Shown: piece after piece, positions 22,854 to 31,270 of the stretch | Layout of the letters: every line of letters begins with the position of its first letter | How positions within the stretch are numbered: position 1 is the first letter of the stretch | Source of the DNA: Chrysochromulina tobinii | Taxonomy: Eukaryota > Haptophyta > Prymnesiales > Chrysochromulinaceae | Assembly: GCA_001275005.1 (NCBI GenBank) | Contig: JWZX01002822.1 | Coordinates: forward strand, 1 to 36,000 | Reading direction: 5' to 3' | DNA length: 36,000 nucleotides | Position numbers and translations under genes: made by a program | The notes under the pieces: model-generated | The model's input: only the letters and a program-made list of their open reading frames with translations | Told to the model about the DNA's origin: nothing | Database searches by the model: none

Positions 22854-25800
22854 GACGCGCTCACCTGCGACGCGTCGAAGACCTCATGTTTGCGCTTCAG
22901 GCTGCTCGCCAGGCTGCTGCCACCGCCACCGAGCGTCCGCCGCCCCGCATCGCCATTGGCCGCCGCCGCTACCGATGCGGGCGCTGCGCCGGTGGACGAG
23001 TGCATCGCGACGAGCGCATTCGCAGTGTCGGCCGAGCCGGCCGAGCCGGCCGCGCCGGTCGCGTTGATGTTCGCGTTGAAGTTGCGGAGCCGCTCGGCGC
23101 CATCAGCCGGAGTCTCCGAAAAGGACCAGAGCGTCCGAGTGCGCGGCGTCAGGTGGTGCGCGTTCGGGTTCCGATGCGACACGTACACCTCGGACGAGCC
23201 CACGTGCCGTGGCGACGCGGATCCTCTCGACTCGTTGATGTCGGGTGACGTCTTGCCCGTCGCTGAGGCGGCGGCGCTCACGCCGGCTGTTGAGGCGCCA
23301 GAAGCGGGCGCCGAGCCCGCGGCGCACACGGCGATCAGGTGCTCCTTCATCTTCGGGATGAAGATCAGGTTGTAGAACCGAATGATGTCTTGCGGCTCTT
23401 CCTCGGCCGTCGCCATGCGCACCTGATGAGTTACGCAATCAGTCAGGCCATCAGTAGCAATCAATGGTAATCAGGGCGACAGCTCGGCCGTTGCCATGCG
23501 CACCTCGCGGAAGGTACGCGGCGAGGCAATCATGGGTAATCAGCGGTCATCAGAGGTCATCATGAGCTTCTCGAGGCGCACCTCGCGGAAGGTACGTGGC
23601 GAGGCGCCCGGCTGGCGCTTGTACTGCTCGATGATCTGGCGGAAGGTCACTTGCCGCTGATTGACCTTGCACACGCCATACACGGCGCACATGAGGATCT
23701 GGTCCAGATGGCGCCCAACGAGCAAGTCGCGCGCGGAATCGATGACGAGCTTGGACACGTCCCACACTTGCTGCGTCAGCGCGGCGTCGAGCAGCAGCCG
23801 CAGGCACAGCTCCTGGATGCGCTTGGCGGCAAGGTAGAGGTACTTGCGCACAAACTGTTCGAGCGCCGCGCGCGCGCGAGACGGCGCTGCTGACGAAGCG
23901 CCCGCTACGGCGCTGCGGCTCGCCGAGAACGTCGCATCGTACTCGGCCATGAGTGAGTGCAGCGGAGAGTCGTCGCACCATGCGAGGCTCTCGATGATCT
24001 TGGACTCGACGTCGGCAAAGTGGAGCTTGAGGTGGGCGGGCAGGTGCGGCTCGTGTCGGATGAAGGACTCAATCACCTTAGCGAAATTAAAGGCCTTGAG
24101 AGAAAGGACACGGAGGACTTCGGGGAAGCCCATGCCCGGGGTCGAGTACGAGGCGAAGACGCTCTCGAGGCAGCACGCGAGCAACGAGGTGTGGAAGGTT
24201 TCATTGGCGAGGAGCTCCGAGAAGTCGCTGTTGCCCAGCCTCTTCTCCTCGGCCATCAAGAAAGAGAGCAGCATCTTGAAGTAAAGCCGCTCTGAGAGCT
24301 CGAGCTGCTCCTCGACGGCCTCCTTCGACGGACCTTGCTCGTTGTCGAGCAGCATGTTGCGTGCGGCACTCAAGAGCCTAGCAAGACGCTCCTGCACGGT
24401 CGCCTTCACATTGGGCAAGCCGGCGGCACATTCGAAAAACTTGGCGAGCCCCGACGAGGAGGCGCCATTGTCGATTGTCGCGGGCGCCGCGCGGGTGAGC
24501 CAGCCCACAGCGTCGAGCTGCGAGCTCATCGGCGTCTGCGGGATGGCCTGGGCCGGCCGGCCGCCCATGGGGTTGCTGCTGCGCAGGGGCGTGAGCGGCA
24601 GCGCCGAGGCGTGACGCGACGTGCCCGTTGCGGCAGGCGCCACCGTCCCCCTGCTGCCACTGCCCGGCGGGGAGCTCATCGAGGCGTTCATCGACGCGGA
24701 GGAGGCCGTGTGTGAGGGCCGGTAGGGCGACGCGGGCACCGAGGCGTTCGGCTGGCGCGGCGGCGCGGGCTGCGGTTGCAGGAAGTAGGCATCATCGAGC
24801 TGCGAACGAACAACCGATGAGGAGAGAAAGGGAACGAGAGGGCGGGGGAGAGCAGTTGAGCAGTTGATCTGCAGGGGTCAAACAGGGACGGGCGCGCAAG
24901 CGCAGGCGCAGGCGATTGCCGCCGGGCCGCAGCGATAGGTTGGCACGCGGGGCAAGGTGCGTACATGGCACTTGGTACGCCAATCCGCCTCGTAGCGCGC
25001 GCGCACAAGCGACACGGTGCCCGCGAGGGCACTTGGAGATAGCAGGGAGCGGAGCTTTGCGCCTCCCGCCGCCGAGAGCTTGCCCTCGGCTGAGACGGGG
25101 CCGAGCTCAGGCCAGATGGTGGAGAGGCTCTCGAGGAGCGCGGTGATGGTGGGCTGCTGCTTGGTCAGCTCCTCGGGCACCGTCTTCAGATGGGCCCCTA
25201 GGAGCTCTAGGGCCGCCGCGGGCAGCGGGTAGCAGGGCGCACTCACGGAGAAACGAGGGTCGAGCTTAGGCCAGAAAACGGTGGCGGTCATGGCCTCCTC
25301 GGGGATATGCGCGAGGAGCAGATGCACGACGCAGGCTAGCAGGTGGTACGCGGGCAGCAACGACGACGCGCTCGCGCGGCTCGCCTCGTGGAACCTCGCC
25401 AGGGCGAAGAGCCACCAGCCGAGGTCGAACGAGAGTTTTTTAATGCAGGCCTCCTCGTCGCTGGCCCTGGTGCCGGAGAAGCCGTTTGGGAAGAGGTCGC
25501 GTGAGAACGTCTTCCACTTGTCGTGCATCGTGGCCGTGGTCACGTAGGCCTGCATGACGGGCTGCAGCTCGCCCATCTCCTCGCCAGGGAAGAGGCGTGA
25601 GTGCACATCTTTGACGCTCGTGAAAAAGTCCTTCAGGTGTAGCGCCAGTTGCGTTGTGAGCTCAGCGACGGAGATGCCGGGCAGCGGCTTGCCCATGGTG
25701 CTCGCCAGAAACACGACTGCCGCCAGCTTGCCGTGGTCGCTCATCTGCGCAGATTCCGACAGGTGGCGCCCTCAGAGAGGATGGCGTAACAGACTCAAGG

Positions 25801-26093
25801 ACCCCACCGGCCGCAGGGAGGCTTCACAAGAGAGTCAGCCTTGGGAATCTTGGTGGCAGCGTTGGCCAACCGTCAGGCAGAGCCGATAGCGCGCTGCCCC
25901 GCCCGAGCGCAGGCGTTGCACGCGCCTGGGGTGAGACATGGTCGTCGGAGGTTTGGAGCCTCTGCAGAAGCTCGACGCTGCCCGCCCGGATGTCACTGGA
26001 GTAGCCCTTTTGCTGGCACAGATTATCCAAATGGGTGAATATATCTAGTCCGCCGGCCGTCGCCGCGCTCGAGACACGCTTTGGAGAGTCCAT
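22763..26093 (-). CDS. RB1-like: Retinoblastoma-family pocket protein, four exons
   Basis: Exons 26093-25938, 25744-24965, 24799-23582 and 23422-22763, all joined in phase 0, give 937 residues, close to human RB (928). Rb restrains E2F/DP transcription factors until CDK phosphorylation releases them. The RbN domain begins in exon 1 (LDNLCQQKGYSSDIRAGSVE) and ends with RYEADWRTKCH|LDDAYFLQ across exons 2-3. Pocket A (~400-598) is well kept (FHTSLLACCLESVFASYS; LKAFNFAKVIESFI; IIESLAWCDDSPLHSLM). Pocket B (~626-740) has LLVGRHLDQILMCAVYGVCK and DIIRFYNLIFIPKMKEHL. The RbC core is present: SSEVYVSHRNPN, then LTPRTRTLWSFSE. Possible CDK sites include PLTPLR, PQTPMS and TSPDIN. The tail is Asp-rich. 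A TTTCGCGC E2F-type site lies 43 bp upstream of the ATG. The assignment is firm; exon 1 is the least certain piece. Confidence 0.92.
23423..23581 (-). other. Rb intron 3 (159 nt, decamer type, with internal exon-junction copy)
   Basis: On the minus strand the donor is CGCGAG|GTGCGC and the acceptor ACTCATCAG|GTGCGCATGG, phase 0, giving TFRE|VRMATAEEE across pocket B. The body has decamers TGATGACCTC, TGATGACCGC, TGATTACCCA, TGATTGCCTC and, later, TGATTACCAT and TGATTGCTAC. Between these blocks, 23482-23528 is a 47-nt near-copy of the spliced exon 3/exon 4 junction, encoding ASPRTFREVRMATAE with synonymous changes. Confidence 0.85.
24800..24964 (-). other. Rb intron 2 (165 nt, ordinary type)
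   Basis: The donor is TGCCAT|GTACGC and the acceptor GTTCGTTCGCAG|CTCGAT, phase 0, with a long pyrimidine tract (CCCTCTCGTTCCCTTTCTCT) before the AG. The join reproduces the spacing of the end of the RbN domain in human RB. No decamer repeats. Confidence 0.8.
25745..25937 (-). other. Rb intron 1 (193 nt, ordinary type)
   Basis: The proposed donor is GACCAT|GTCTCA and the acceptor ATCTGCGCAG|ATGAGC, phase 0, joining LQRLQTSDDH to MSDHGKLAAVVFL. The exon 1 peptide matches the start of the RbN domain (human LCQKLKIPDHVRERAW), which is why it is included. No decamer repeats. Confidence 0.65.
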
Positions 26094-26491
26094 CTGGCCT
26101 GCAGAGCCGAATGAGTCTGCGCAATGGACAGGCCCTTTCGCGCCTTTCCGTGTGGGTGGTGATCCGGAGTGCTCGAGCGCTCAGAGGTGGTTACAGCGTC
26201 CCAAACTTGGCCGTGAGCTTTCCCCTTCGTTGATATCATGTGACACTCCCAAAGCTATCAAGTTCGAGTTCAAGTTACATGTACTACATAAACAAACCTA
26301 ATCACAGGAGGCCAACGCCTAGACGTGACCTACATGTCCTGTAAAGCACGCGACGCTCTAGGTTCCCGGAGCCTAAACGTAACGGCGGTGACGCGGAAAC
26401 TCAGGAACGCGGATTACAGAAGACTCCTCCCCGGAACCCGATGTCAGTCTCTTCACGGTGTTTGTTTGGTGTTTTTTATGACGGTTTTTTT
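26094..26491. promoter_or_regulatory. Divergent upstream region of Rb and the armadillo-like gene, with an E2F-type site
   Basis: 398 bp separate the two ATGs. TTTCGCGC at 26136-26143 fits the E2F/DP consensus TTTSSCGC exactly and lies 43 bp before the Rb ATG. Near the plus-strand gene the DNA is T-rich (TTTGTTTGGTGTTTTTTATG), which I take as its 5' UTR; this is why the start at 26492 is preferred to 26441. Confidence 0.5.
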
Positions 26492-29400
26492 ATGGCGGAC
26501 CCACTCCTTCGCCTGCGTGTCCAGCCCAGTCGCGGCCGTGAAACATCTGCGCTCCGTCGCAGGCGCGTGATCGCGCACGACGAAGAGCCTGCCGAACGCG
26601 CACCACCGCCGGCAGAGGCACAGCAGCTGCCCACCAACAGCGTGCCCATCTCCGCCACCTCTACCTTCTGGCGGACTGTCTCATCGTACGGGCTCAACGT
26701 CTCCGGACCGGAGCAGCTGCGTCGGCTGCACGCTCTGTTCGACACACTCGGTGAAGCGGCCGCTGTTGCGGAGAACTTACAGCCAAAGAAGACCGCACCT
26801 TTGGCGACATGGCCAACTGCCGCGGAGATCGCGGCACTTGCAGAAGAGGTGCGCCGGCTCGACGACCTCGTTGTCGGCAGCGCGGGCAGCGCACGGTCGC
26901 TGCGACGTCGCTCTGGCCGTGCGCGCGCCGCGTCGCCGCCGCCGCCAGCCGAGGAAACGGAGGCGGACGAGCGCATTGCTCCGTTGCGCATCGGTGGCAC
27001 CAGCAGCATCGACCTTCCCGCCACGGCCACGGCCAAGGCGCACGCGACGATCAGCCAGCCGCCTGCGGCTCAGGAAGCGGGAGCTCATTCGACGCGTGCG
27101 CCCCTCGCTTTACTCGAGCGCTGTGAGCGCGTGGCCAACGGCGATGAGGCTCTGGCTGCTGTGGAAGCCATCGAGCCGGCCGAGGAGGCGGTGGCGTTGC
27201 GCGAGCTGCTCGGGGCGCTCGCCAAGGAGCACCGCGAGGTGCTTCGCCAACTCGCAGCCCGCGAGAGCAAACCGGCCGCCACCGCTGAGGCGCTCGCTGC
27301 AGAGCAGGCTAAGCAGGCGGCAGCGGCGGCGGCGCGCGAAGAGCGCGAGCTGTTCGCCGAGGAGCTCCGAGCGGCGGCGGCGCGCGAAGAGCGCGAGCTG
27401 CTCGCTGAGGAGCTCCGAGCTCTCACCTTCCAGCTGCAAGCACGCGCACGCAAGGCGCTGAAGCAGCAGTGCGAGGCTGCTGCGACCGAGGCGGCCGCGC
27501 GCGTGGCCAAGGAGTTCCAGCACCAGGCGCTCGTGGAAGCACAAGAGAGGGAGGAGGACGTTTTGAGAGCGGCCGCAGGCGGCGGCGCCGAGGGCGGCGC
27601 TACGGGTTCGTCAGGTTCGTCGGACATTGCGGCCGCCGCGGCCGTGGCGCTGCTGCCCACCACCGCGACCGCCGAGGAGCGTGCAGCGTTGCTCACCCAA
27701 GAGACGCACCATGCTGAGCAGCTGGCCGGTGACAACGACGCGGCTGCCATCCGTGGCGCCGCGGCGCTCATCGCGCTCCCCAGACTTGCAGCGCGAGCCG
27801 AGCCGGTGAACGAGCCGGCACCGTCGGGCGGCAGCGGTGGCCGCGCCGGTGTGACGGCCAGCGGCAGCGGCACGAAGCCCCAGGCGATCAAGGTGGTCAT
27901 CACCGCCTCGCCCTCGACGAAGGGAAAGCCGCCGTCACTGACGCTGCAGCGGGCGGCGAGGCGCGCACTTGAGCTCGTTCGTCGCCCCGCGCCACCCAAT
28001 TCACTGCCGGCCCTGCTGGGCGCGTTGGCGCGTGTCGCGGCACTCGACGCGCCGGCCGCGCTCCAGGCCATCGAGGACGGCGCGCTCTTGACGCTGCATG
28101 CGGCCATCACAGTGCTGCCACCCGCGCCATACACGCACGCGGTGCAAGCGGCCGCTTGCTGCGCACTCGGGGAGCTGATCGACGCGGCACGGCAGGCCGG
28201 CTCAGGCGCGCTGGCGACAGGTAGCCGGGCGCACGTCCTCCTACCACTCCAGCTTGGGCAGGCGCTCGCGAGCCTGCAGTGCGAGGGCGAGGAGGGCAGC
28301 AGCGCCGAGGGGGCGGCTGCCGCCAGCCCGGCGCCGCTGGCGGAGCGCTTGCAGGCGGCGCTGCTGCCTGCGGCAGGGCTTCACTCGACGGGTAACCCCG
28401 GCTCGATCTCGGGCTCGATCTCGGGCTCGATCTCGGGCTCGATCTCGGGCTCGATCTCGGGCTCGATCGCGGCAGACGCCGGCAGCAAAGGCGTCGTGGT
28501 GGGCACCAAGAGCGCAGGCGCTCGCGTGGCGGAGGCGGCCGCGGCCGCGGCGCTCGCGGCGCTCTTGCGCGCGAAGCCCGAGGGCGCGGCGCGGGTCCCC
28601 GCCTCGGCGGTGGTGACTCTCATCGGTCGAATCCTCCGTGATGGTGGCGGCGGTTCCGACGAGGCAGATCGCGACAGATCCGACGAGGCAGCAGCGGGGG
28701 CGCTGTGTTGGGCGGCGGGCTCCCCTTCACCTCGCGTGGCGGCGGCGGTGGGCGGCGCGCTGCTTGGAGAGCTCGTCCTTGCAGAGGCTCTTCGGAATGC
28801 TGGTGTCGATCTCGGACGCACCCTGCGGAACACTACCGGTTGGACGAAACTCGTAGGCATGCTCGATGCGCCGCCGCCCAACACAGCGACAGCCGCGCAC
28901 AAGGCTGCCCTGCAACTCGATCGCTTGGTGCGGGCGGAGCCGGCGGGGACATCCGAGTCGGCCGCCGCGCGTGCGGCCACCGCATTTGCCTTTGGTGAGG
29001 GGGTCGCCGGGCTGGGCGCAAGCGCCGTCGCCGGGCGGCGCGGCACGCTCAGTGGGGCTGTGAAGGCTCTGGGCGGTGTGAATCTCCTGTGCACGCGGAT
29101 ATGTGGGCACGAGAAGGCGCCGCCCAAGACGCTGCAGCTCGCAGCGGCGCCCCCGCGCACGCTCGCCGCCCTCGCCGGCTGCCTAGAGGTGCTCGTCGAG
29201 CACGAGGGCCCCGCGGCTCAAGCGGAGGCGGTGCGGAGCGGCGTGCTGCCCTTCATCATCAAGCTCATCAGCCTCGCGCGCGCCGACCTGCGCCGTCCTG
29301 GGAAGGGTGGCATCAATGACATCGAGCCCGAGTTGCTGCCCAACCTCGTGCTCGCCGCCACCGCTCTCATCCGTTCAGGGCCGCCGCAGCTCGGCACGGC

Positions 29401-29689
29401 GCTGCGCGAGGCTGGGGGCATAGAGACCCTCGTCTCGCTGCTCGAGATGCGAACCACCGGAGGTCCGTCGGAGCTTCACGTGCTTGCGCTGCAGGCGCTG
29501 CACGCTGCGGGCGTGAACCGGCCCGAGCTGATCGCGCGAGCGTTCGGCTCGTATGCCGCGCGCAAGGGCGGCGGGCCGAGCCAGGCCGTCGAGGCTGCCG
29601 CGACCGTGCGGGCGGTCCGAGCCATCGGAATCATGACAGCATCGCTGGACCCGGTCGAGCACCCGCACGCAGACCCGAGGGGCGCATGA
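26492..29689 (+). CDS. Armadillo/HEAT-like helical repeat protein (1065 aa)
   Basis: The start is taken at 26492 (MADPLLRLRVQ); an in-frame ATG at 26441 lies in T-rich, UTR-like DNA. Residues ~1-200 are mixed. Residues ~230-385 are an Ala/Glu coiled coil with a 45-bp tandem duplication (AAREERELFAEELRA, then AAREERELLAEELRA, ~27330-27419). Residues ~490-660 and ~740-1055 contain degenerate ARM-type helices, best seen near the end (VRSGVLPFIIKLISLA; LREAGGIETLVSLLEM; LHVLALQALHAAGVNR). The middle carries a (GSIS)n tract. ARM repeats build a binding superhelix used in import, adhesion and ciliary proteins; no subfamily can be named. It is divergent from Rb, and only 70 bp lie between its stop and the next ATG. 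Confidence 0.72.
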   Translation: MADPLLRLRVQPSRGRETSALRRRRVIAHDEEPAERAPPPAEAQQLPTNSVPISATSTFWRTVSSYGLNVSGPEQLRRLHALFDTLGEAAAVAENLQPKKTAPLATWPTAAEIAALAEEVRRLDDLVVGSAGSARSLRRRSGRARAASPPPPAEETEADERIAPLRIGGTSSIDLPATATAKAHATISQPPAAQEAGAHSTRAPLALLERCERVANGDEALAAVEAIEPAEEAVALRELLGALAKEHREVLRQLAARESKPAATAEALAAEQAKQAAAAAAREERELFAEELRAAAAREERELLAEELRALTFQLQARARKALKQQCEAAATEAAARVAKEFQHQALVEAQEREEDVLRAAAGGGAEGGATGSSGSSDIAAAAAVALLPTTATAEERAALLTQETHHAEQLAGDNDAAAIRGAAALIALPRLAARAEPVNEPAPSGGSGGRAGVTASGSGTKPQAIKVVITASPSTKGKPPSLTLQRAARRALELVRRPAPPNSLPALLGALARVAALDAPAALQAIEDGALLTLHAAITVLPPAPYTHAVQAAACCALGELIDAARQAGSGALATGSRAHVLLPLQLGQALASLQCEGEEGSSAEGAAAASPAPLAERLQAALLPAAGLHSTGNPGSISGSISGSISGSISGSISGSIAADAGSKGVVVGTKSAGARVAEAAAAAALAALLRAKPEGAARVPASAVVTLIGRILRDGGGGSDEADRDRSDEAAAGALCWAAGSPSPRVAAAVGGALLGELVLAEALRNAGVDLGRTLRNTTGWTKLVGMLDAPPPNTATAAHKAALQLDRLVRAEPAGTSESAAARAATAFAFGEGVAGLGASAVAGRRGTLSGAVKALGGVNLLCTRICGHEKAPPKTLQLAAAPPRTLAALAGCLEVLVEHEGPAAQAEAVRSGVLPFIIKLISLARADLRRPGKGGINDIEPELLPNLVLAATALIRSGPPQLGTALREAGGIETLVSLLEMRTTGGPSELHVLALQALHAAGVNRPELIARAFGSYAARKGGGPSQAVEAAATVRAVRAIGIMTASLDPVEHPHADPRGA
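28400..28471 (+). repeat. 12-bp coding minisatellite, six copies
   Basis: The unit GGCTCGATCTCG is repeated six times (the last ends GATCGCG), encoding (Gly-Ser-Ile-Ser)n in the linker between helical regions of the armadillo-like protein. The copies are identical except the last, so the tract is likely length-variable between strains. Confidence 0.9.
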
Positions 29690-29759
29690 ATTCGTTAGTT
29701 GGTCGAAGAAGAGTTGAACCGAGAAAGAGCCTAAATTAGGAAACGATAGTCGACAAAAA

Positions 29760-31043
29760 ATGCTGTTTGCGGTATTTGTTATTCCTCTCGGCGTGGCGGT
29801 GCAGGATGAGTTCAACCCTGCTCATTTCCGCTCAGAGCTTTATTTGCGCGCTCATCCACTCCACAGCGGAGATGACGATGTCGCTAAGGAAGCTCCCAAA
29901 GCGGCACATGCGCAGGTCCTCGTAGTCGTCTCCGACCACGGAAGCGGCACGTCGAGCTTGGGGAATGCGCTCGAGACCCACCCGTGCGTCTTCAACGTCG
30001 GGGAGGGGTTCGGACGCGGGGACGGATACGCGATATGGTCACAGAGCGAGGTCGCTGAGTGCGAGCAACTCCCTGGAGCCATCTTCGACGCGGACTCTGG
30101 CAAGCTCGTGACCACGGCCAACGGAAAGATGAGGCTGAAGATCGAAGACGTGATCAGGAGGTTCGGTTCACGAGATGCCGGCAAGCCAGACTGGGACTCG
30201 CTGTATCATGGTCTGGAGAACAACGTCGCCGAGTACTTCGTGCGCGTGCGCGATCTTGTCTGCAAGACCATTCCAGCAAATGTGTGCCCCCCAACGGACT
30301 GCGCGGTCGTGCTCAAGTGGTTCCCGACCTACATCATGGCCGACACGGACCCAGTCTACACGAAGGAAGATTTCGCTCGTCCGGATGCGTGCACCCGAGC
30401 CAAGAACGAGAAGGCGTTCCCGGCGTGGAAGGATGCGCTCGAGACGTTTGCGCGCAACCCGAAGGTCGCCACGTTGCAGCTCGGTCGGGAGGAGCTGTCG
30501 AGGCAGTTTTCCAACTTCCACCGGTTCGACCCGGCCGGCACGGAGTTTGACTGCAGCATTCCGCGCCCCCCTTGCCCATTCGCGAGCTACGCGGCGGGCC
30601 ACACTGACGTCCAGTGGGACTCAGCCGCCTGCTGGAGGAATCCTGATGGATGCCTCGGCGACGCTCTGAAGCTGATCGGACTTTCAGAGCCCAAGGGGGG
30701 CGCGGGCACGCAGCTGATGGAGTCGGAGATCAAGGCACGGAAGGAGCAGGGCAAGATCGCGAGCAAGAGTTGCTCCACTGACCCCCTGGGCACCTTCAAA
30801 GTCGTGCAAAACAACGACGTGCAGCTCACCTCGACCGGGGGCGGGCACGAGAAGGCGCAGGAGCCTGGAGACATCTTCAACGCGTTCGACCCCCGATTTG
30901 AGAAGGACATGCAGTCCTCCAACATCTTGCAAGCGCAGCCGAGCCCCGAGCCTGACCCCGAGCCCCGATGGATGCCGATGAAGGAATACTCTTCTGTTAC
31001 GCCGCAGCTCAGCGCAGCAGACTCGCCGTTCAAAAATCTATGA
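29760..31043 (+). CDS. Secreted or Golgi sulfotransferase-like protein (427 aa)
   Basis: ATG at 29760, 70 bp after the previous stop. The first ~17 residues are hydrophobic (MLFAVFVIPLGVAVQ), a signal peptide or very short anchor. Residues ~52-85 read VVVSDHGSGTSSLGNALETH, then PCVFNVGEGFG. This follows the start of PAPS-dependent sulfotransferases, where a beta strand, an SGT(S/T) loop for the 5' phosphosulfate and an L..HP.....E.F element occur; the usual Arg before SGT is His-Gly here. A 3'-phosphate site is not clear. There are ~12 Cys, several in pairs (DCAV; CSIPRPPCPF), fitting an oxidising compartment. The last ~60 residues are Pro/Glu-rich. Likely role is sulfation of a glycan or protein; the call rests on one motif plus topology. 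It is on the same strand as the next gene, 227 bp apart. Confidence 0.6.
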   Translation: MLFAVFVIPLGVAVQDEFNPAHFRSELYLRAHPLHSGDDDVAKEAPKAAHAQVLVVVSDHGSGTSSLGNALETHPCVFNVGEGFGRGDGYAIWSQSEVAECEQLPGAIFDADSGKLVTTANGKMRLKIEDVIRRFGSRDAGKPDWDSLYHGLENNVAEYFVRVRDLVCKTIPANVCPPTDCAVVLKWFPTYIMADTDPVYTKEDFARPDACTRAKNEKAFPAWKDALETFARNPKVATLQLGREELSRQFSNFHRFDPAGTEFDCSIPRPPCPFASYAAGHTDVQWDSAACWRNPDGCLGDALKLIGLSEPKGGAGTQLMESEIKARKEQGKIASKSCSTDPLGTFKVVQNNDVQLTSTGGGHEKAQEPGDIFNAFDPRFEKDMQSSNILQAQPSPEPDPEPRWMPMKEYSSVTPQLSAADSPFKNL

Positions 31044-31270
31044 GTCGAAGTCCGGACAGTATTCAGACCACAGGATGTCGTGCTGCGTGTGAGATGTGTT
31101 CGCCCCAGGGTCGAGGGTGTCCCCTGCTTGGTTCTTTGCTTGCTTCCAGTGCTTGCCCAGCCATCCCAGTGTCTTCCATAATCCATTTTTGGGAACGACA
31201 CCGACGACGGTTTGTACCTTGCCGCTTGCGTCGACTTGCTGACCCGGCCGTGGTCGAGGTGCTGGCATCG

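Noticed and set aside
22326-23375. Plus-strand frame antisense to the Rb last exon, with a similar peptide also readable on the minus strand at ~19750-20240
   Set aside because: The shared peptide (MLLCLPGFQLHGRPSSHTIM) follows from the inverted duplication of the Rb 3' end; the two frames then diverge through indels, and the Rb strand carries the conserved protein.
26441-26491. Earlier ATG for the armadillo-like protein
   Set aside because: The intervening DNA is T-rich and unlike coding sequence; the ATG at 26492 has G at +4 and begins ordinary coding composition. It cannot be fully excluded.
30968-31270. Upstream start for the calflagin/SAM/Sfi1 protein
   Set aside because: It would overlap the end of the preceding gene on the same strand, and the conserved domain begins just after the ATG at 31271.
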